NCBI RefSeq assembly: GCF_023897015.1 | Contig: NZ_JAMHFY010000005.1 | Location: 62,001-126,000 of the forward strand | DNA from: Desulfosporosinus nitroreducens | GTDB lineage: Bacteria; Bacillota; Desulfitobacteriia; Desulfitobacteriales; Desulfitobacteriaceae | DNA: 64,000 nt | Direction: 5' to 3' | The notes under the pieces: generated by a model | Told to the model about the DNA's origin: nothing | What the model saw: the letters and a program-made list of their open reading frames with translations, nothing else | The model's database searches: none | Part shown: piece by piece, positions 1 through 8,423 of the stretch | Layout: every line of letters begins with the position of its first letter | Numbering within the stretch: position 1 is the first letter of the stretch | Program-made: the position numbers and the translations under genes

Positions 1-1690
1 TTTGCGTCCCAACTAGTATTGAAGCTTCCTGGCGGCGGAATTTATCCAAGATCGTGTCATGCGCTTCGCTTGAGCGCGTCGTATCATAGTCCAAACGCAA
101 GATTGGCACCTCAGGGAAGAGACCTTGAAGTTCCTCTTCTACGCGTTGGGTCCCTTGCCCAAAAAACCTAATATATCGGCTTCCGCATTTTGGGCATGTA
201 TGAGGCGGCAGCTCTTTATGATCACAATAATGGCAACGCATCGCCTGCCCTTGGGTATGATAGGTTAAGGCAATATCGCAGTTCGAGCAACTTACCACAT
301 ACCCGCATTCTCGACAAACCACAAAGGTAGAATACCCTCTGCGATTCAGAAAAAGCATAGATTGCTCACCTCTAGTGAGCCTTTCCCGCAATTTTTGCTG
401 CAGGGGCAGAGAAAATATGCTTCGGTTTCCCTGCCGGAGTTCGTCTCGCATATCTACGATTTCCACTGGTGGCAGAACACTCTTTCCAATCCTCGAAAGC
501 ATCGTCAGCATCCGGATTTTTCCTGATTGGGCTGCAGCATAGGCTTCCAAGGAGGGAGTTGCACTACCAAGTAAGACGACACCTTTGCGTAGATCCATCC
601 TTTTGCGGGCAACATCTCTTGCATGGTATTTGGGATTCTCATCTTGTTTATATGCCCCATCATGTTCCTCATCCAAGATAATGAGTCTCAAGTTTGGCAA
701 TGGGGCAAACACCGCTGAACGAGCGCCAATGACAATCCGCTTATGCCCTGACAATATATCCGCCCAGGCTTTCATTTTTTCTCGCTGTCGCAAACCAGAG
801 TGCAAGATAATCACTTGCTCACCAAATTGTCTTTCGAAATAACGTGCTACTTGAGACGTCAGGGATATCTCTGGCACGAGCAGTATAGCGTCTCCGCCTT
901 GCGCTAATACTTGGGCAATCAACTCGCGATAGACATCTGTTTTTCCGCTGCCTGTCACACCATGCAGTAATACAGTTTGGGACGAGCCCTCTTCTAAGGC
1001 AGTCAAAACACCTCTCACGGCTGTTGCTTGTTCCCTGGTTAATTCATAGGTTCTATCCGTTCGAGCACCATAATCCTTGACCTTGTTATTTTGCCCGCCA
1101 TAAGGTGCCTGCTTGAGGGATAAATCTTCCCCTGTCGTGACGAAGCGAACTTCCTTACTTACCCATCCTTGTTTGAGGAGTTTCTCAAGCGTTCCCCCAG
1201 AAATATTCGCTCGCTTTAAGAAAATTTTCAGGGAAACCGCTTTTTTCCTTGACCGGTTGAGCACAGTAAGTGCTCTAAAGGCCTCCACATCCAGCCACTG
1301 CAGGGTCTGAACATCTGAATCCTCAATTGAAGCCAAAAGAACGATCCACTCTTCGATTTTCCCCTTGAGAAGTGGCCAAACCGTATGCAGGCTTTGTGCA
1401 ACCGAACAAATAGTTGTTTGCGCCAACCAATGAGCAAGTTCAATTAGATCCTGAGGAACCAGACTATCCTTGTCGGCAATTTCTAACACAGGTTTGAGAT
1501 TAATACCTTCCATTCCCTCTGGCAGATCATCCGTCACATTTACTACAAGCCCCTGTACCTTTCGGTTTTGAAGAGGAACTAAGACCCTCATTCCTATCTT
1601 TAAACTTAGATAATCAGGAATACTATAATGATAACTTTGATCTAAGCGCCGATTTGCTACATCAACCAATACTTCAGCATAGCGAAACAT
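1..1690 (-). CDS. priA: Primosomal protein N' (replication restart helicase), 3' end outside window
   Basis: PriA is a superfamily 2 DNA helicase that reloads the replicative helicase at stalled forks. The frame starts with ATG at 1690 behind an AAGGAGG-type site and runs off the left edge, so about 563 N-terminal codons are present and the C-terminus is missing. Seen in order: an N-terminal DNA-binding region beginning FRYAEVLVDV, Walker A GVTGSGKT near residue 243, the DEEH box (LDEEHDG) near 338, and the zinc-binding cysteine pairs CRECG, CSNC, CHYC and CPKCG at about 457-500. In B. subtilis priA directly follows coaBC; here metK and about 6.5 kb of other genes separate them. The identification is secure. 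Confidence 0.95.
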   Translation of the reverse strand, partial: MFRYAEVLVDVANRRLDQSYHYSIPDYLSLKIGMRVLVPLQNRKVQGLVVNVTDDLPEGMEGINLKPVLEIADKDSLVPQDLIELAHWLAQTTICSVAQSLHTVWPLLKGKIEEWIVLLASIEDSDVQTLQWLDVEAFRALTVLNRSRKKAVSLKIFLKRANISGGTLEKLLKQGWVSKEVRFVTTGEDLSLKQAPYGGQNNKVKDYGARTDRTYELTREQATAVRGVLTALEEGSSQTVLLHGVTGSGKTDVYRELIAQVLAQGGDAILLVPEISLTSQVARYFERQFGEQVIILHSGLRQREKMKAWADILSGHKRIVIGARSAVFAPLPNLRLIILDEEHDGAYKQDENPKYHARDVARKRMDLRKGVVLLGSATPSLEAYAAAQSGKIRMLTMLSRIGKSVLPPVEIVDMRDELRQGNRSIFSLPLQQKLRERLTRGEQSMLFLNRRGYSTFVVCRECGYVVSCSNCDIALTYHTQGQAMRCHYCDHKELPPHTCPKCGSRYIRFFGQGTQRVEEELQGLFPEVPILRLDYDTTRSSEAHDTILDKFRRQEASILVGTQ

Positions 1691-1870
1691 GATGCGGTCC
1701 TCCTTATTTAGAAAATATCAATAGCGCTAATGTCAATATTGGTCAAATACATTATATCAAATCTTAGCCTTTCATTACAATTTATCATATTCTTGATTGA
1801 AAAAATAAAACAAAAGATTCGGGGTAGAAGGGAATGCTGACCATAACAAAAACAAGAAATAAATACCCTC

Positions 1871-1900
1871 TTGTCAAAACAGCAGGAATTATGATATGCT
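1871..1900 (+). promoter_or_regulatory. Putative sigma-A promoter for the uracil permease gene
   Basis: A TTGTCA hexamer (1871-1876) and a TATGCT hexamer (1895-1900) are separated by 18 nt, shortly upstream of the attenuator leader. The -10 is not perfect and no start site is proven, but the position is right for a leader transcript that begins before the PyrR site. Confidence 0.55.
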
Positions 1901-1930
1901 TTAGCACAGTTAAATCCCTTACCTTTAAAT

Positions 1931-2018
1931 TAGTCCCGTGAGACTAAGAAGGGAATGGCGAACCATGATTTTAACATGGACACCTCTTTCTTGCTTGCGG
2001 GCAGGGAAGAGGTTTTTT
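1931..2018 (+). promoter_or_regulatory. PyrR-dependent transcription attenuator of the uracil permease gene
   Basis: The leader contains a PyrR-type anti-antiterminator (TTAGTCCCGTGAGACT, 1930-1945, followed by GAAGGG). It is followed by a strong intrinsic terminator: a 13-bp stem at 1982-1994 / 2001-2013 (one G-T pair near each half) with a 6-nt loop and a six-T run at 2013-2018. In Bacillus, PyrR bound to UMP stabilises the first hairpin and so allows the terminator to form. The same motif precedes pyrR and pyrB in this window. The mechanism is inferred by family analogy; the structure is seen. Confidence 0.85.
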
Positions 2019-2040
2019 GTTAGAAAGAGGAGGTTGAATT

Positions 2041-3264
2041 ATGTCTACAGAAGTTCAGATTCACGAGAAGCTCCCCCTTGCCCAAGCGATCCCCCTCGGT
2101 TTACAACACGTTTTTGCCATGTTTGGTGCCACGGTCCTAGTTCCTTTTTTAACGGGTCTCAGCCCGTCAGTGGCTCTTCTTTCTTCAGGGATCGGCACCA
2201 TAATCTTCTTATTATTGACAAAAAGTCGAGTTCCTGCCTATCTAGGCTCTTCATTTGCCTACATTGCAGCTTTAACCACCTTTGTTCAGTCGGGTAATAC
2301 TTCTGGAGCCATGGGCGGGGTTTTAGCCGTCGGCGTGGTATATATCATTCTATACCTGCTTATGGCTGCTTTCGGAACCCAATGGATTCATACAATAGTC
2401 CCCCCCATCGTTGCAGGACCAGTCGTTGCCATTATCGGACTGAGTCTGACTCCAGTGGCGACGGACATGGCTTCTGGCAATTGGCCGATTGCGGCTTTTA
2501 CTTTAGCCGTCGCCGCTTTACTCTCCGTATATGCAAAAGGTTTCATGAAGATTATCCCGATCCTCGTGGCCATTGTCGCAGGATATATTGTTGCTGCGAT
2601 CATGGGCATAGTTGATTTCAAGCCTGTCTTAGCCACCTTTAACGATCTATTTGTCTTCCCTGTTGCACTCGGAAGCGATTTCAAACTTCCCAGCTTAGAT
2701 AAATTGGCAATTTTGGCAATGGCACCTCTGGCCTTGGTAACGGTGATTGAAGATTTGGGACATATGATCGTTCTGGGAAACATTACTCATTCCGATCCGA
2801 TCAAAAACCCTGGATTTCACCGAGTCCTCTTTGGTAATGGTCTAGCTACCGCCGTAGCCAGCTTCATAGGTGGTCCTCCTGTAACTACCTATGGCGAGAA
2901 TATTGGAGTGCTGGCTGTGACAAAAGTCTACAGTACCTTTAATATCTGGGTGGCTGCAATCCTTGCAATTATCTTTAGTATGATTAACCCTTTACAAGCC
3001 GCAATCATGTCTATTCCTACAGCCGTAATGGGCGGGGTCAGCATTCTTCTCTTCGGAATGATTGGCGCAGCAGGCTTACGAACTCTTATCGAAGCTAAAA
3101 TAGACTTTTCCGAAACAAAAAACCTCATCATTGCCTCCGTCATCTTTGCTCTCGGGATCGGGTTACCAGAACATGCAGTAGCCTGGGCAACTGTCGTCGG
3201 GATCGTCTTAAACCTCGTTTTGAGAGGACATTCCGAGAACACCGGAGTAAAGTTAGGAAAGTAA
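2041..3264 (+). CDS. pyrP: Uracil permease (NCS2 family)
   Basis: A 407-residue integral membrane protein of the nucleobase:cation symporter-2 family that imports uracil. ATG at 2041 lies behind AGAGGAGG. It opens with LAQAIPLGLQHVFAMFGATV, typical for UraA/PyrP; the substrate region has AMAPLALVTVIEDLGHM and GNGLATAVASFIGGPPVTTY, with the conserved glutamate of the E-D-L motif and the GGPP..TYGEN loop. About 12-14 hydrophobic segments are visible. The PyrR attenuator upstream supports uracil rather than xanthine or urate as substrate. In B. subtilis pyrP sits between pyrR and pyrB; here it has moved out of the operon but kept the regulatory element. Confidence 0.93.
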   Translation: MSTEVQIHEKLPLAQAIPLGLQHVFAMFGATVLVPFLTGLSPSVALLSSGIGTIIFLLLTKSRVPAYLGSSFAYIAALTTFVQSGNTSGAMGGVLAVGVVYIILYLLMAAFGTQWIHTIVPPIVAGPVVAIIGLSLTPVATDMASGNWPIAAFTLAVAALLSVYAKGFMKIIPILVAIVAGYIVAAIMGIVDFKPVLATFNDLFVFPVALGSDFKLPSLDKLAILAMAPLALVTVIEDLGHMIVLGNITHSDPIKNPGFHRVLFGNGLATAVASFIGGPPVTTYGENIGVLAVTKVYSTFNIWVAAILAIIFSMINPLQAAIMSIPTAVMGGVSILLFGMIGAAGLRTLIEAKIDFSETKNLIIASVIFALGIGLPEHAVAWATVVGIVLNLVLRGHSENTGVKLGK

Positions 3265-3273
3265 ACAATGCTT

Positions 3274-3297
3274 AAAAGGACGCGAAAGCGTCCTTTT
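3274..3297 (+). terminator. Intrinsic terminator after the uracil permease gene
   Basis: Stem AAAAGGACGC (3274-3283) pairs with GCGTCCTTTT (3288-3297) around a GAAA tetraloop and continues into a T run. It lies 9 nt after the pyrP stop. Confidence 0.92.
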
Positions 3298-3349
3298 TCT
3301 TATGATCGGGGAGGCAATGGGGGCAGTTCTTTCCTATTTAACAAAAAGT

Positions 3350-3384
3350 GCCTTTCGTCTTTAAATTAGGCGAAAGGCTCTTTT
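3350..3384. terminator. Second hairpin between convergent pyrP and ACT/PaaK genes, probably bidirectional
   Basis: GCCTTTCG (3350-3357) pairs with CGAAAGGC (3371-3378). It is followed by TCTTTTGTT on the plus strand and by ACTTTTTGTT on the minus strand. It could terminate the ACT-domain gene from the other side. The rest of 3385-3571 holds nothing I recognise. Confidence 0.6.
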
Positions 3385-3571
3385 GTTGCGTTCAACTGAG
3401 AACTTTTAAAAGGACACAAAGCGAATTTTCGTTAAAACACCCTCTACTCATCTCAAAAATAATAACCCTAGAAATTGAAACATACACAAAATTGCAAGTT
3501 GAGTACAACCCCAGCCCAGAGAAAGCTTCTTAATTAGAGAGCATGGGAGAGGAATCGCGTATATGATTTCT

Positions 3572-3973
3572 CTACTTCACTGGCAAATTGAGCGTCTGCA
3601 TAGCCTTTTCCATAATAGCCTTATCCTGTACTCGGAGGACAACAAGAGCCTGCTCATTCTCCTTCTCTACAAAGGCATACATGTACTCCACTACCACATC
3701 CTGTTGGACTAATTGATTGAGTACCTCTGCCAGTCCGCCAGTGCGATCAGGAACCTTAAGTACCCAAACAGGAGTTAAGGAAACAACCACTTTTCGTTCA
3801 CGTAATTTTACAGCTGTTTCTTCAGGGTTATCCACTATAATTCGCAATACCCCATAATCCTTAGTATCCGCTAGTGACAAGGCCCGTAAATTCACCTTGC
3901 ATTCGGCGAGAAGACTGATTACTTCAGCTAACCTCCCTTTAGCATTCTCCAGAAAAATAGATAATTGCAGCAT
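3572..3973 (-). CDS. ACT domain-containing protein (tandem ACT)
   Basis: A 133-residue protein with two ACT-like halves: LQLSIFLENAKGRLAEVISL at the N-terminus and LTPVWVLKVPDRTGGLAEVL from about residue 68. ACT domains bind amino acids and regulate partner enzymes. ATG at 3973 lies 2 nt after the stop of the PaaK-type ligase, with its AGGAGGG site inside the end of that gene, so the two are co-translated. Such ACT proteins accompany phenylacetate-CoA ligase homologues in anaerobes; the regulatory ligand is not known from sequence. Confidence 0.85.
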   Translation of the reverse strand: MLQLSIFLENAKGRLAEVISLLAECKVNLRALSLADTKDYGVLRIIVDNPEETAVKLRERKVVVSLTPVWVLKVPDRTGGLAEVLNQLVQQDVVVEYMYAFVEKENEQALVVLRVQDKAIMEKAMQTLNLPVK

Positions 3974-3975
3974 GC

Positions 3976-5247
3976 TTAACCCTCCTTATTACGTTTATCG
4001 ATGACCCGAACGGCTTTTCCCTCACTCCGTGGAATGCTTTTAGGTTCTACTAGACGAATACGAACGGAAATTCCCAAAGCGTCTTCAATCCTCTTTTTCA
4101 GACGATCCTGACGACCTTCCAATTCACGCACTTCGTCAAAGAAAGTCGCTTCACTGACCTCAACTTGGACTTCTAGTTGGTCTAAGTTTCCAACCCGATA
4201 AACGACCAGCAGATAATGCGGTTCAAATCCTTCGAGGAGAATCGCCTCTTCCACTTGACTTGGGAAGACATTAACCCCCCTGATGATTAACATATCGTCA
4301 ACTCGAGCCGAGACGCGATCCATCGACCATCCAACATGCCCGCATGAACACGTACCATAATGTAACGTAGTCAAGTCTTTGGTTCGATAGCGCAGAACTG
4401 GAAAACCTTCTTTTTCAATACTCGTAATGACTAATTCCCCAAGTTCTCCATCGGGCAAGGGATTTCCTTCTTCATCTAAAATTTCAGGATAAAAATGTTC
4501 ATCAATATGTAACCCCTGATGCGCAGGACACTCCAAAGCCACACCCGGTCCCATAATTTCACTGAGCCCATAGATATCAAAGGCCTTGATGCCCAGTCGC
4601 GCTTCAATTTCTTCTCTCATGCCTTCGGTCCAGGGTTCTGCACCAAAAATTCCAATCTTGAGCTTCAGTTCATCCCGTGAAATTTGTGATTCCTCTAGAC
4701 TCTCCGCTAGATAAAGGGCATAAGACGGGGTACAAGCCAAAACAGTAGAACCAAAATCACGCATAAGCATCAGTTGACGCGCCGTATTTCCACCTGAAAT
4801 AGGAACGACTATTGCACCAAGTTCTTCGCAACCATAGTGCAGTCCCATACCGCCGGTAAACAAGCCGTATCCGTATGCAATTTGTACGACGTCCTTCTTT
4901 GTCACACCGACTCTTTTTAATTCATTGGCCACGATCTTCGCCCAAAGGGTGATGTCTTGGCGAGTATATCCTACAACCGTCGGCTTACCCGTTGTTCCTG
5001 ATGAGGCATGAAGTCGCACGATGTTTTCCATAGGTTCGGCAAAAAGCCCAAACGGATAATTCTTACGCAAATCCTCCTTGGTCGTTAAAGGAAGTCTCTG
5101 GAAATCCTTAAGTGACTTAATATCCTCTGCACGTTTAATTCCTATTGCTCCATAACTTTCTTGATAATGGCGAATAGGTAACACTTTATCTACTGTTTCG
5201 CGAAGACCCTCTAGCCATTGTTCCTCTGTTCGATCCATTAACTCCAT
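3976..5247 (-). CDS. paaK: Phenylacetate-CoA ligase family (AMP-forming)
   Basis: A 423-residue adenylate-forming ligase of the PaaK family, which activates aryl acids such as phenylacetate to CoA thioesters through an acyl-AMP. Visible: the P-loop-like HASSGTTGKPTVVGYT, the YGLSEIMGPG adenylation motif, the hinge region LRYRTKDLT, and the C-terminal IPRSEGKAVRV segment bearing the catalytic lysine. The start is uncertain between ATG 5247 and ATG 5238. It is co-transcribed with the ACT gene downstream. In amino acid-fermenting anaerobes such pairs handle arylacetates; indoleacetate or another aryl acid is possible. Confidence 0.85.
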   Translation of the reverse strand: MELMDRTEEQWLEGLRETVDKVLPIRHYQESYGAIGIKRAEDIKSLKDFQRLPLTTKEDLRKNYPFGLFAEPMENIVRLHASSGTTGKPTVVGYTRQDITLWAKIVANELKRVGVTKKDVVQIAYGYGLFTGGMGLHYGCEELGAIVVPISGGNTARQLMLMRDFGSTVLACTPSYALYLAESLEESQISRDELKLKIGIFGAEPWTEGMREEIEARLGIKAFDIYGLSEIMGPGVALECPAHQGLHIDEHFYPEILDEEGNPLPDGELGELVITSIEKEGFPVLRYRTKDLTTLHYGTCSCGHVGWSMDRVSARVDDMLIIRGVNVFPSQVEEAILLEGFEPHYLLVVYRVGNLDQLEVQVEVSEATFFDEVRELEGRQDRLKKRIEDALGISVRIRLVEPKSIPRSEGKAVRVIDKRNKEG

Positions 5248-5455
5248 CCCCTACTTCTCCAATTTGTCTGCTAATCATGTAGTTTCCCTGTAACAGATTT
5301 CACGGAAATTGCAATTATATCAACTAATATACTACAGTTTTGGTTATCATACCACTTATTTATCCGCTTTGCCAAGTTGCTTTTGAGGGACATTTACCGA
5401 GAGTCTCATCACGTTTGTAACGTAAATCTCATCAGAAAGATCTTTATTACTCCAG

Positions 5456-5484
5456 TTTACAATCACTAAATTTACGCATATAAT
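5456..5484 (+). promoter_or_regulatory. Sigma-A-type promoter of the GntR/ABC operon
   Basis: TTTACA (5456-5461) and a perfect TATAAT (5479-5484) are spaced exactly 17 nt apart, about 60 nt upstream of the GntR-family start. The interval down to 5546 probably holds the operator of the YtrA-like repressor. I see no other feature in 5248-5455. Confidence 0.8.
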
Positions 5485-5546
5485 AAGAAGGAGCCTTACA
5501 CAACTAATGCACTAATTACCTAAGGATGTCAGGAAGGTGAAAAAAA

Positions 5547-5936
5547 GTGATCCTCAATACGGATAGTATGAAACCAATATATGTCCAGATTGCTGAATGG
5601 CTTGAGTTAGAAATCCTTAATAGCAATATTAAAGAAGATGAGCGTATTTATTCACAATATCAGCTTGCAGATATGTTTACAGTCAACCCTGCCACAGCTG
5701 CCAAAGGATTAAATCTCTTAGCTGACGAGAACATTGTTTATAAAAGACGAGGCCTTGGTATGTTCGTTTCTCCGAATGCGAAGCAGTTTATCTTGACTAA
5801 GCGGAGAAAACAAATCTTAGAGCAAATGATCAAAGAGTTAGTTATTGAAGCTAATCGGCTGGATGTAAGTGAAAGTGAACTCATTATGATGATCCATAAT
5901 TTCGGACAAGATGACAAGGAGGAAGAGCAACTGTGA
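5547..5936 (+). CDS. GntR family (YtrA subfamily) transcriptional regulator
   Basis: A 129-residue regulator with a GTG start behind AGGAAGG. The N-terminal winged helix-turn-helix is clear: PIYVQIAEWLELEILNSNI, then RIYSQYQLADMFTVNPATAA and the wing KRRGLGMFV. Only a short C-terminal tail of about 50 residues follows, which places it in the YtrA subfamily rather than FadR or HutC. YtrA proteins normally repress the ABC transporter operon they head, and its stop overlaps the ATPase start here. The inducer is unknown; related systems respond to cell-wall-active compounds. Confidence 0.88.
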   Translation: MILNTDSMKPIYVQIAEWLELEILNSNIKEDERIYSQYQLADMFTVNPATAAKGLNLLADENIVYKRRGLGMFVSPNAKQFILTKRRKQILEQMIKELVIEANRLDVSESELIMMIHNFGQDDKEEEQL

Positions 5937-6835
5937 ATGTCATACAGTGTCGTGATGTAACGAAATCCTACGGCCAAAATAAGGCCCTGGATCGCTTATC
6001 TTTTGAAATAGGAGAAAACAAAATTACAGGTTTCATAGGTAGAAATGGTGCAGGAAAAACAACCCTGTTAAAGATGATAGCTGGATATATTAAACCTACT
6101 CAAGGAGAACTCCAAGTCTTTTCCAGAAAGCCCTTCAATAACTTGGATGTTTCTGCTAAGACGATATTTATTGATGACAACATGACATTTCCTGATTCTT
6201 TTAGACTTACAGATATATTATCAGAAGTTGCATCCTTTTATGCTGCCTGGAACAGCAACCTGGCGATTGCTTTATTTAATTATTTTTCATTTGACCCAAA
6301 TCAAGCCCACAGTAATCTTTCAAAAGGATCTAAAAGTACCTTTAACAGCATAATCGGTATTGCCTCACGCTGTCCGCTCACGATATTAGATGAGCCAACG
6401 ACCGGCATGGACTCTGCCGTGAGGAAGGACTTTTATAAAGCATTACTTAAGGATTATCTCGAACACCCCCGGACCATCCTCCTCTCAAGTCATTTACTAA
6501 GTGAACTTGAAGAAATACTTGAAGATATTCTTTTGATCGATAACGGATCAAAATGCCTTCATCTCCCCGTCATGGAATTACGAGAATTAGCTGTTGGTAT
6601 AAGGGGAAACGAACAAGCTTTGCTAACTTTTGTAGAAGGCAAAGAACTGATCTATAAGGAAGAGTTTGCTAAAGGGAGCTTATACGTTGTCATAAAAAAA
6701 GAGTTAATAGAGCAAGAGTTCAAACATGTAAGGCAAAACGGTCTTGAAGTACTCCCCATTTCAACAGATGATCTGTGCGTTTATCTAACGGGAAAAACTG
6801 GAGGGGGTATTGATGATGTCTTTAAAAGAGGTTGA
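5933..6835 (+). CDS. ABC transporter ATP-binding protein (YtrB-like)
   Basis: A 300-residue ABC ATPase. GTG at 5933 overlaps the regulator stop (GTGA). Walker A is GRNGAGKTT near residue 37 and Walker B is LTILDEPTTG near 152, followed by the switch histidine in LLSSHLL. The signature motif is degenerate (LSKGSKS instead of LSGGQ), as is usual for YtrB/YxlF-type exporters. The last 90 residues are divergent. The 26-nt overlap with the next gene indicates translational coupling and a common complex at the membrane. Confidence 0.88.
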   Translation: MNVIQCRDVTKSYGQNKALDRLSFEIGENKITGFIGRNGAGKTTLLKMIAGYIKPTQGELQVFSRKPFNNLDVSAKTIFIDDNMTFPDSFRLTDILSEVASFYAAWNSNLAIALFNYFSFDPNQAHSNLSKGSKSTFNSIIGIASRCPLTILDEPTTGMDSAVRKDFYKALLKDYLEHPRTILLSSHLLSELEEILEDILLIDNGSKCLHLPVMELRELAVGIRGNEQALLTFVEGKELIYKEEFAKGSLYVVIKKELIEQEFKHVRQNGLEVLPISTDDLCVYLTGKTGGGIDDVFKRG

Positions 6836-7553
6836 TCTTCTATCAATTTCCTCAAAACAATATGTTTACAAACTTAAAGCCTATTCAACTTTGTTTTATG
6901 GTCTTCTACTAGCTCAGATTATTGCTCTTTTTTTCTCTTTGTTGAATGGAATAAGTTATATGTCTTCCGGTAATGGAGAACTATCAGTTTCTGTAAATAC
7001 TTATTCTGCTAGTTTAGTAATTATTTTCTCGTTTTTTTGGATACTTTTTGCAGCCATACAACTCACGACGAAGCAATATAAGCAACTTGAAAACCCGCTT
7101 GTAACTAATAGCATCTCAAGAAATCTTTCAAATATAGGTTTTTTGATGACTGCCTGTGTTTTTGGAGGCATTACTTCATCACTTGTTGGTGTTCTCCTAA
7201 GAATCATTATGTATTTCACGTTTGACAGATCCCAAATCATTTCAGACGAATTTATCCTAGCTTTTTCCGATCTCCTACTTGGCATCTCTGTGGCAATTTT
7301 ATACATGGTTTTAATCTCTGGAATTGGATATTTAACCGGTGTGTTGACTAAGGTAAGTATGGCCTTTGTTATAATTATTCCAGCCGTAATTATCGGAATA
7401 TCAAAAGCTTATACGGATATTTTTCAATCTCTTATTAAGTTTTTTACATTAGAGTCTTCATTGCCTCTGTTTGGATTGAAAGTCATTATTACATCGATTC
7501 TTTTATTTGGAGTTAGTATTTTAATTTCTAACAGAGAGGAGGTTAGCCAATGA
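6810..7553 (+). CDS. ABC transporter permease-like membrane protein
   Basis: A 247-residue polytopic protein with about six hydrophobic segments (for example LLLAQIIALFFSLLNGI, SLVIIFSFFWILFAAIQL and AFVIIIPAVIIGIS). No family motif is recognisable beyond the general ABC-2 permease layout. Its position after a YtrB-type ATPase and overlap with both neighbours makes it the membrane partner of that ATPase. The base composition is AT-rich, as in the rest of this four-gene operon. Confidence 0.75.
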   Translation: MMMSLKEVDLLSISSKQYVYKLKAYSTLFYGLLLAQIIALFFSLLNGISYMSSGNGELSVSVNTYSASLVIIFSFFWILFAAIQLTTKQYKQLENPLVTNSISRNLSNIGFLMTACVFGGITSSLVGVLLRIIMYFTFDRSQIISDEFILAFSDLLLGISVAILYMVLISGIGYLTGVLTKVSMAFVIIIPAVIIGISKAYTDIFQSLIKFFTLESSLPLFGLKVIITSILLFGVSILISNREEVSQ

Positions 7554-8266
7554 GCAGAGTACTGCCTCAAATATTATTATTTCTAATTGGTATCGCAATA
7601 GTCTTCATATTTAAATCTAAAAGTCCTAAATTTTTTAGATTTTCATCCTGGAAACTAAGCGTTCTGGTAGCCGGGTTATATCTCGGAGTTTTAATAATGC
7701 TTGTTCCAATATTATATATGTTGCCAAATAAAGACTTTGTTAAAATAGTTGAGAATAAAGATCAAGCAATCGCATCCTCTTCAAACCTTATGAATAATTT
7801 GTATAATCAACATTTCCCAACAGAAGGAGATTTAGATAAGCTCGAAGGGATTTACAAAAATAGCGACCAAACCTTCAAGCTTGATTCAAGCAAATTATCC
7901 TTTGACCTACAGCCTGGTACAGAAAACTACCATGTTTTAATAGAGCGGAAAGAACTTGATGACGGAGAAATTGATGTTTCTACTTATGTCACAGCTCAAT
8001 ATGTGGGGGAAGTTAATTTTACAAAACGACTTTTGCCCCCTGCGATCTCAGTTGACAATGGGATGTTGTCTCTAAGAGCCCCCGATAGACAGACGTTTGA
8101 ATTCAAACAATTTAATATCGACTTTACTATGGCTCAATTTAATAACCAAAACTCAAGTATCCATGAAATGTCTCCACATTTTGCTAACCAGATTATCTTT
8201 ATACGTGTTCCCCAAAGTTTGGAGATTAATAGAGGTGTGTCAGGGGATCGAATTCAAATAATCTAG
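7550..8266 (+). CDS. Membrane-anchored protein of the YtrA-type ABC operon, function unknown
   Basis: A 238-residue protein whose ATG overlaps the stop of the permease (ATGA). Two hydrophobic segments sit near the N-terminus (about residues 5-20 and 34-58). A hydrophilic C-terminal domain of about 170 residues, probably outside the membrane, follows, rich in beta-type sequence and ending in RVPQSLEINRGVSGDRIQII. I do not recognise the family; the repetitive strand-like C-terminus resembles DUF4097-type beta-helices only vaguely. Context suggests an accessory subunit or sensor of the transporter. Confidence 0.7.
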   Translation: MSRVLPQILLFLIGIAIVFIFKSKSPKFFRFSSWKLSVLVAGLYLGVLIMLVPILYMLPNKDFVKIVENKDQAIASSSNLMNNLYNQHFPTEGDLDKLEGIYKNSDQTFKLDSSKLSFDLQPGTENYHVLIERKELDDGEIDVSTYVTAQYVGEVNFTKRLLPPAISVDNGMLSLRAPDRQTFEFKQFNIDFTMAQFNNQNSSIHEMSPHFANQIIFIRVPQSLEINRGVSGDRIQII

Positions 8267-8321
8267 TTGCAATTTAGGCTTGAGTCCTGTATTAAAGATA
8301 ATACTTTCTAAAATTAGCACT

Positions 8322-8360
8322 AAAAGAAGGCATGTGATTATTCTTCACCTGCCTTCTTTT
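8322..8360. terminator. Bidirectional terminator between the ABC operon and metK
   Basis: AAAAGAAGGCA (8322-8332) pairs with TGCCTTCTTTT (8350-8360), 11 bp, with A and T tracts on both sides. It serves the plus-strand ABC operon and the convergent metK operon. Confidence 0.88.
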
Positions 8361-8423
8361 AATTTATTTACTTGTCTGCATCTCCAAAGCAACTATTGTT
8401 AACTTACAGCCTCTAAAAGTTAA

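Noticed and set aside
3348-3533. 61-codon frame after the uracil permease
   Set aside because: It starts in a terminator-like hairpin, has no ribosome site and no recognisable sequence.
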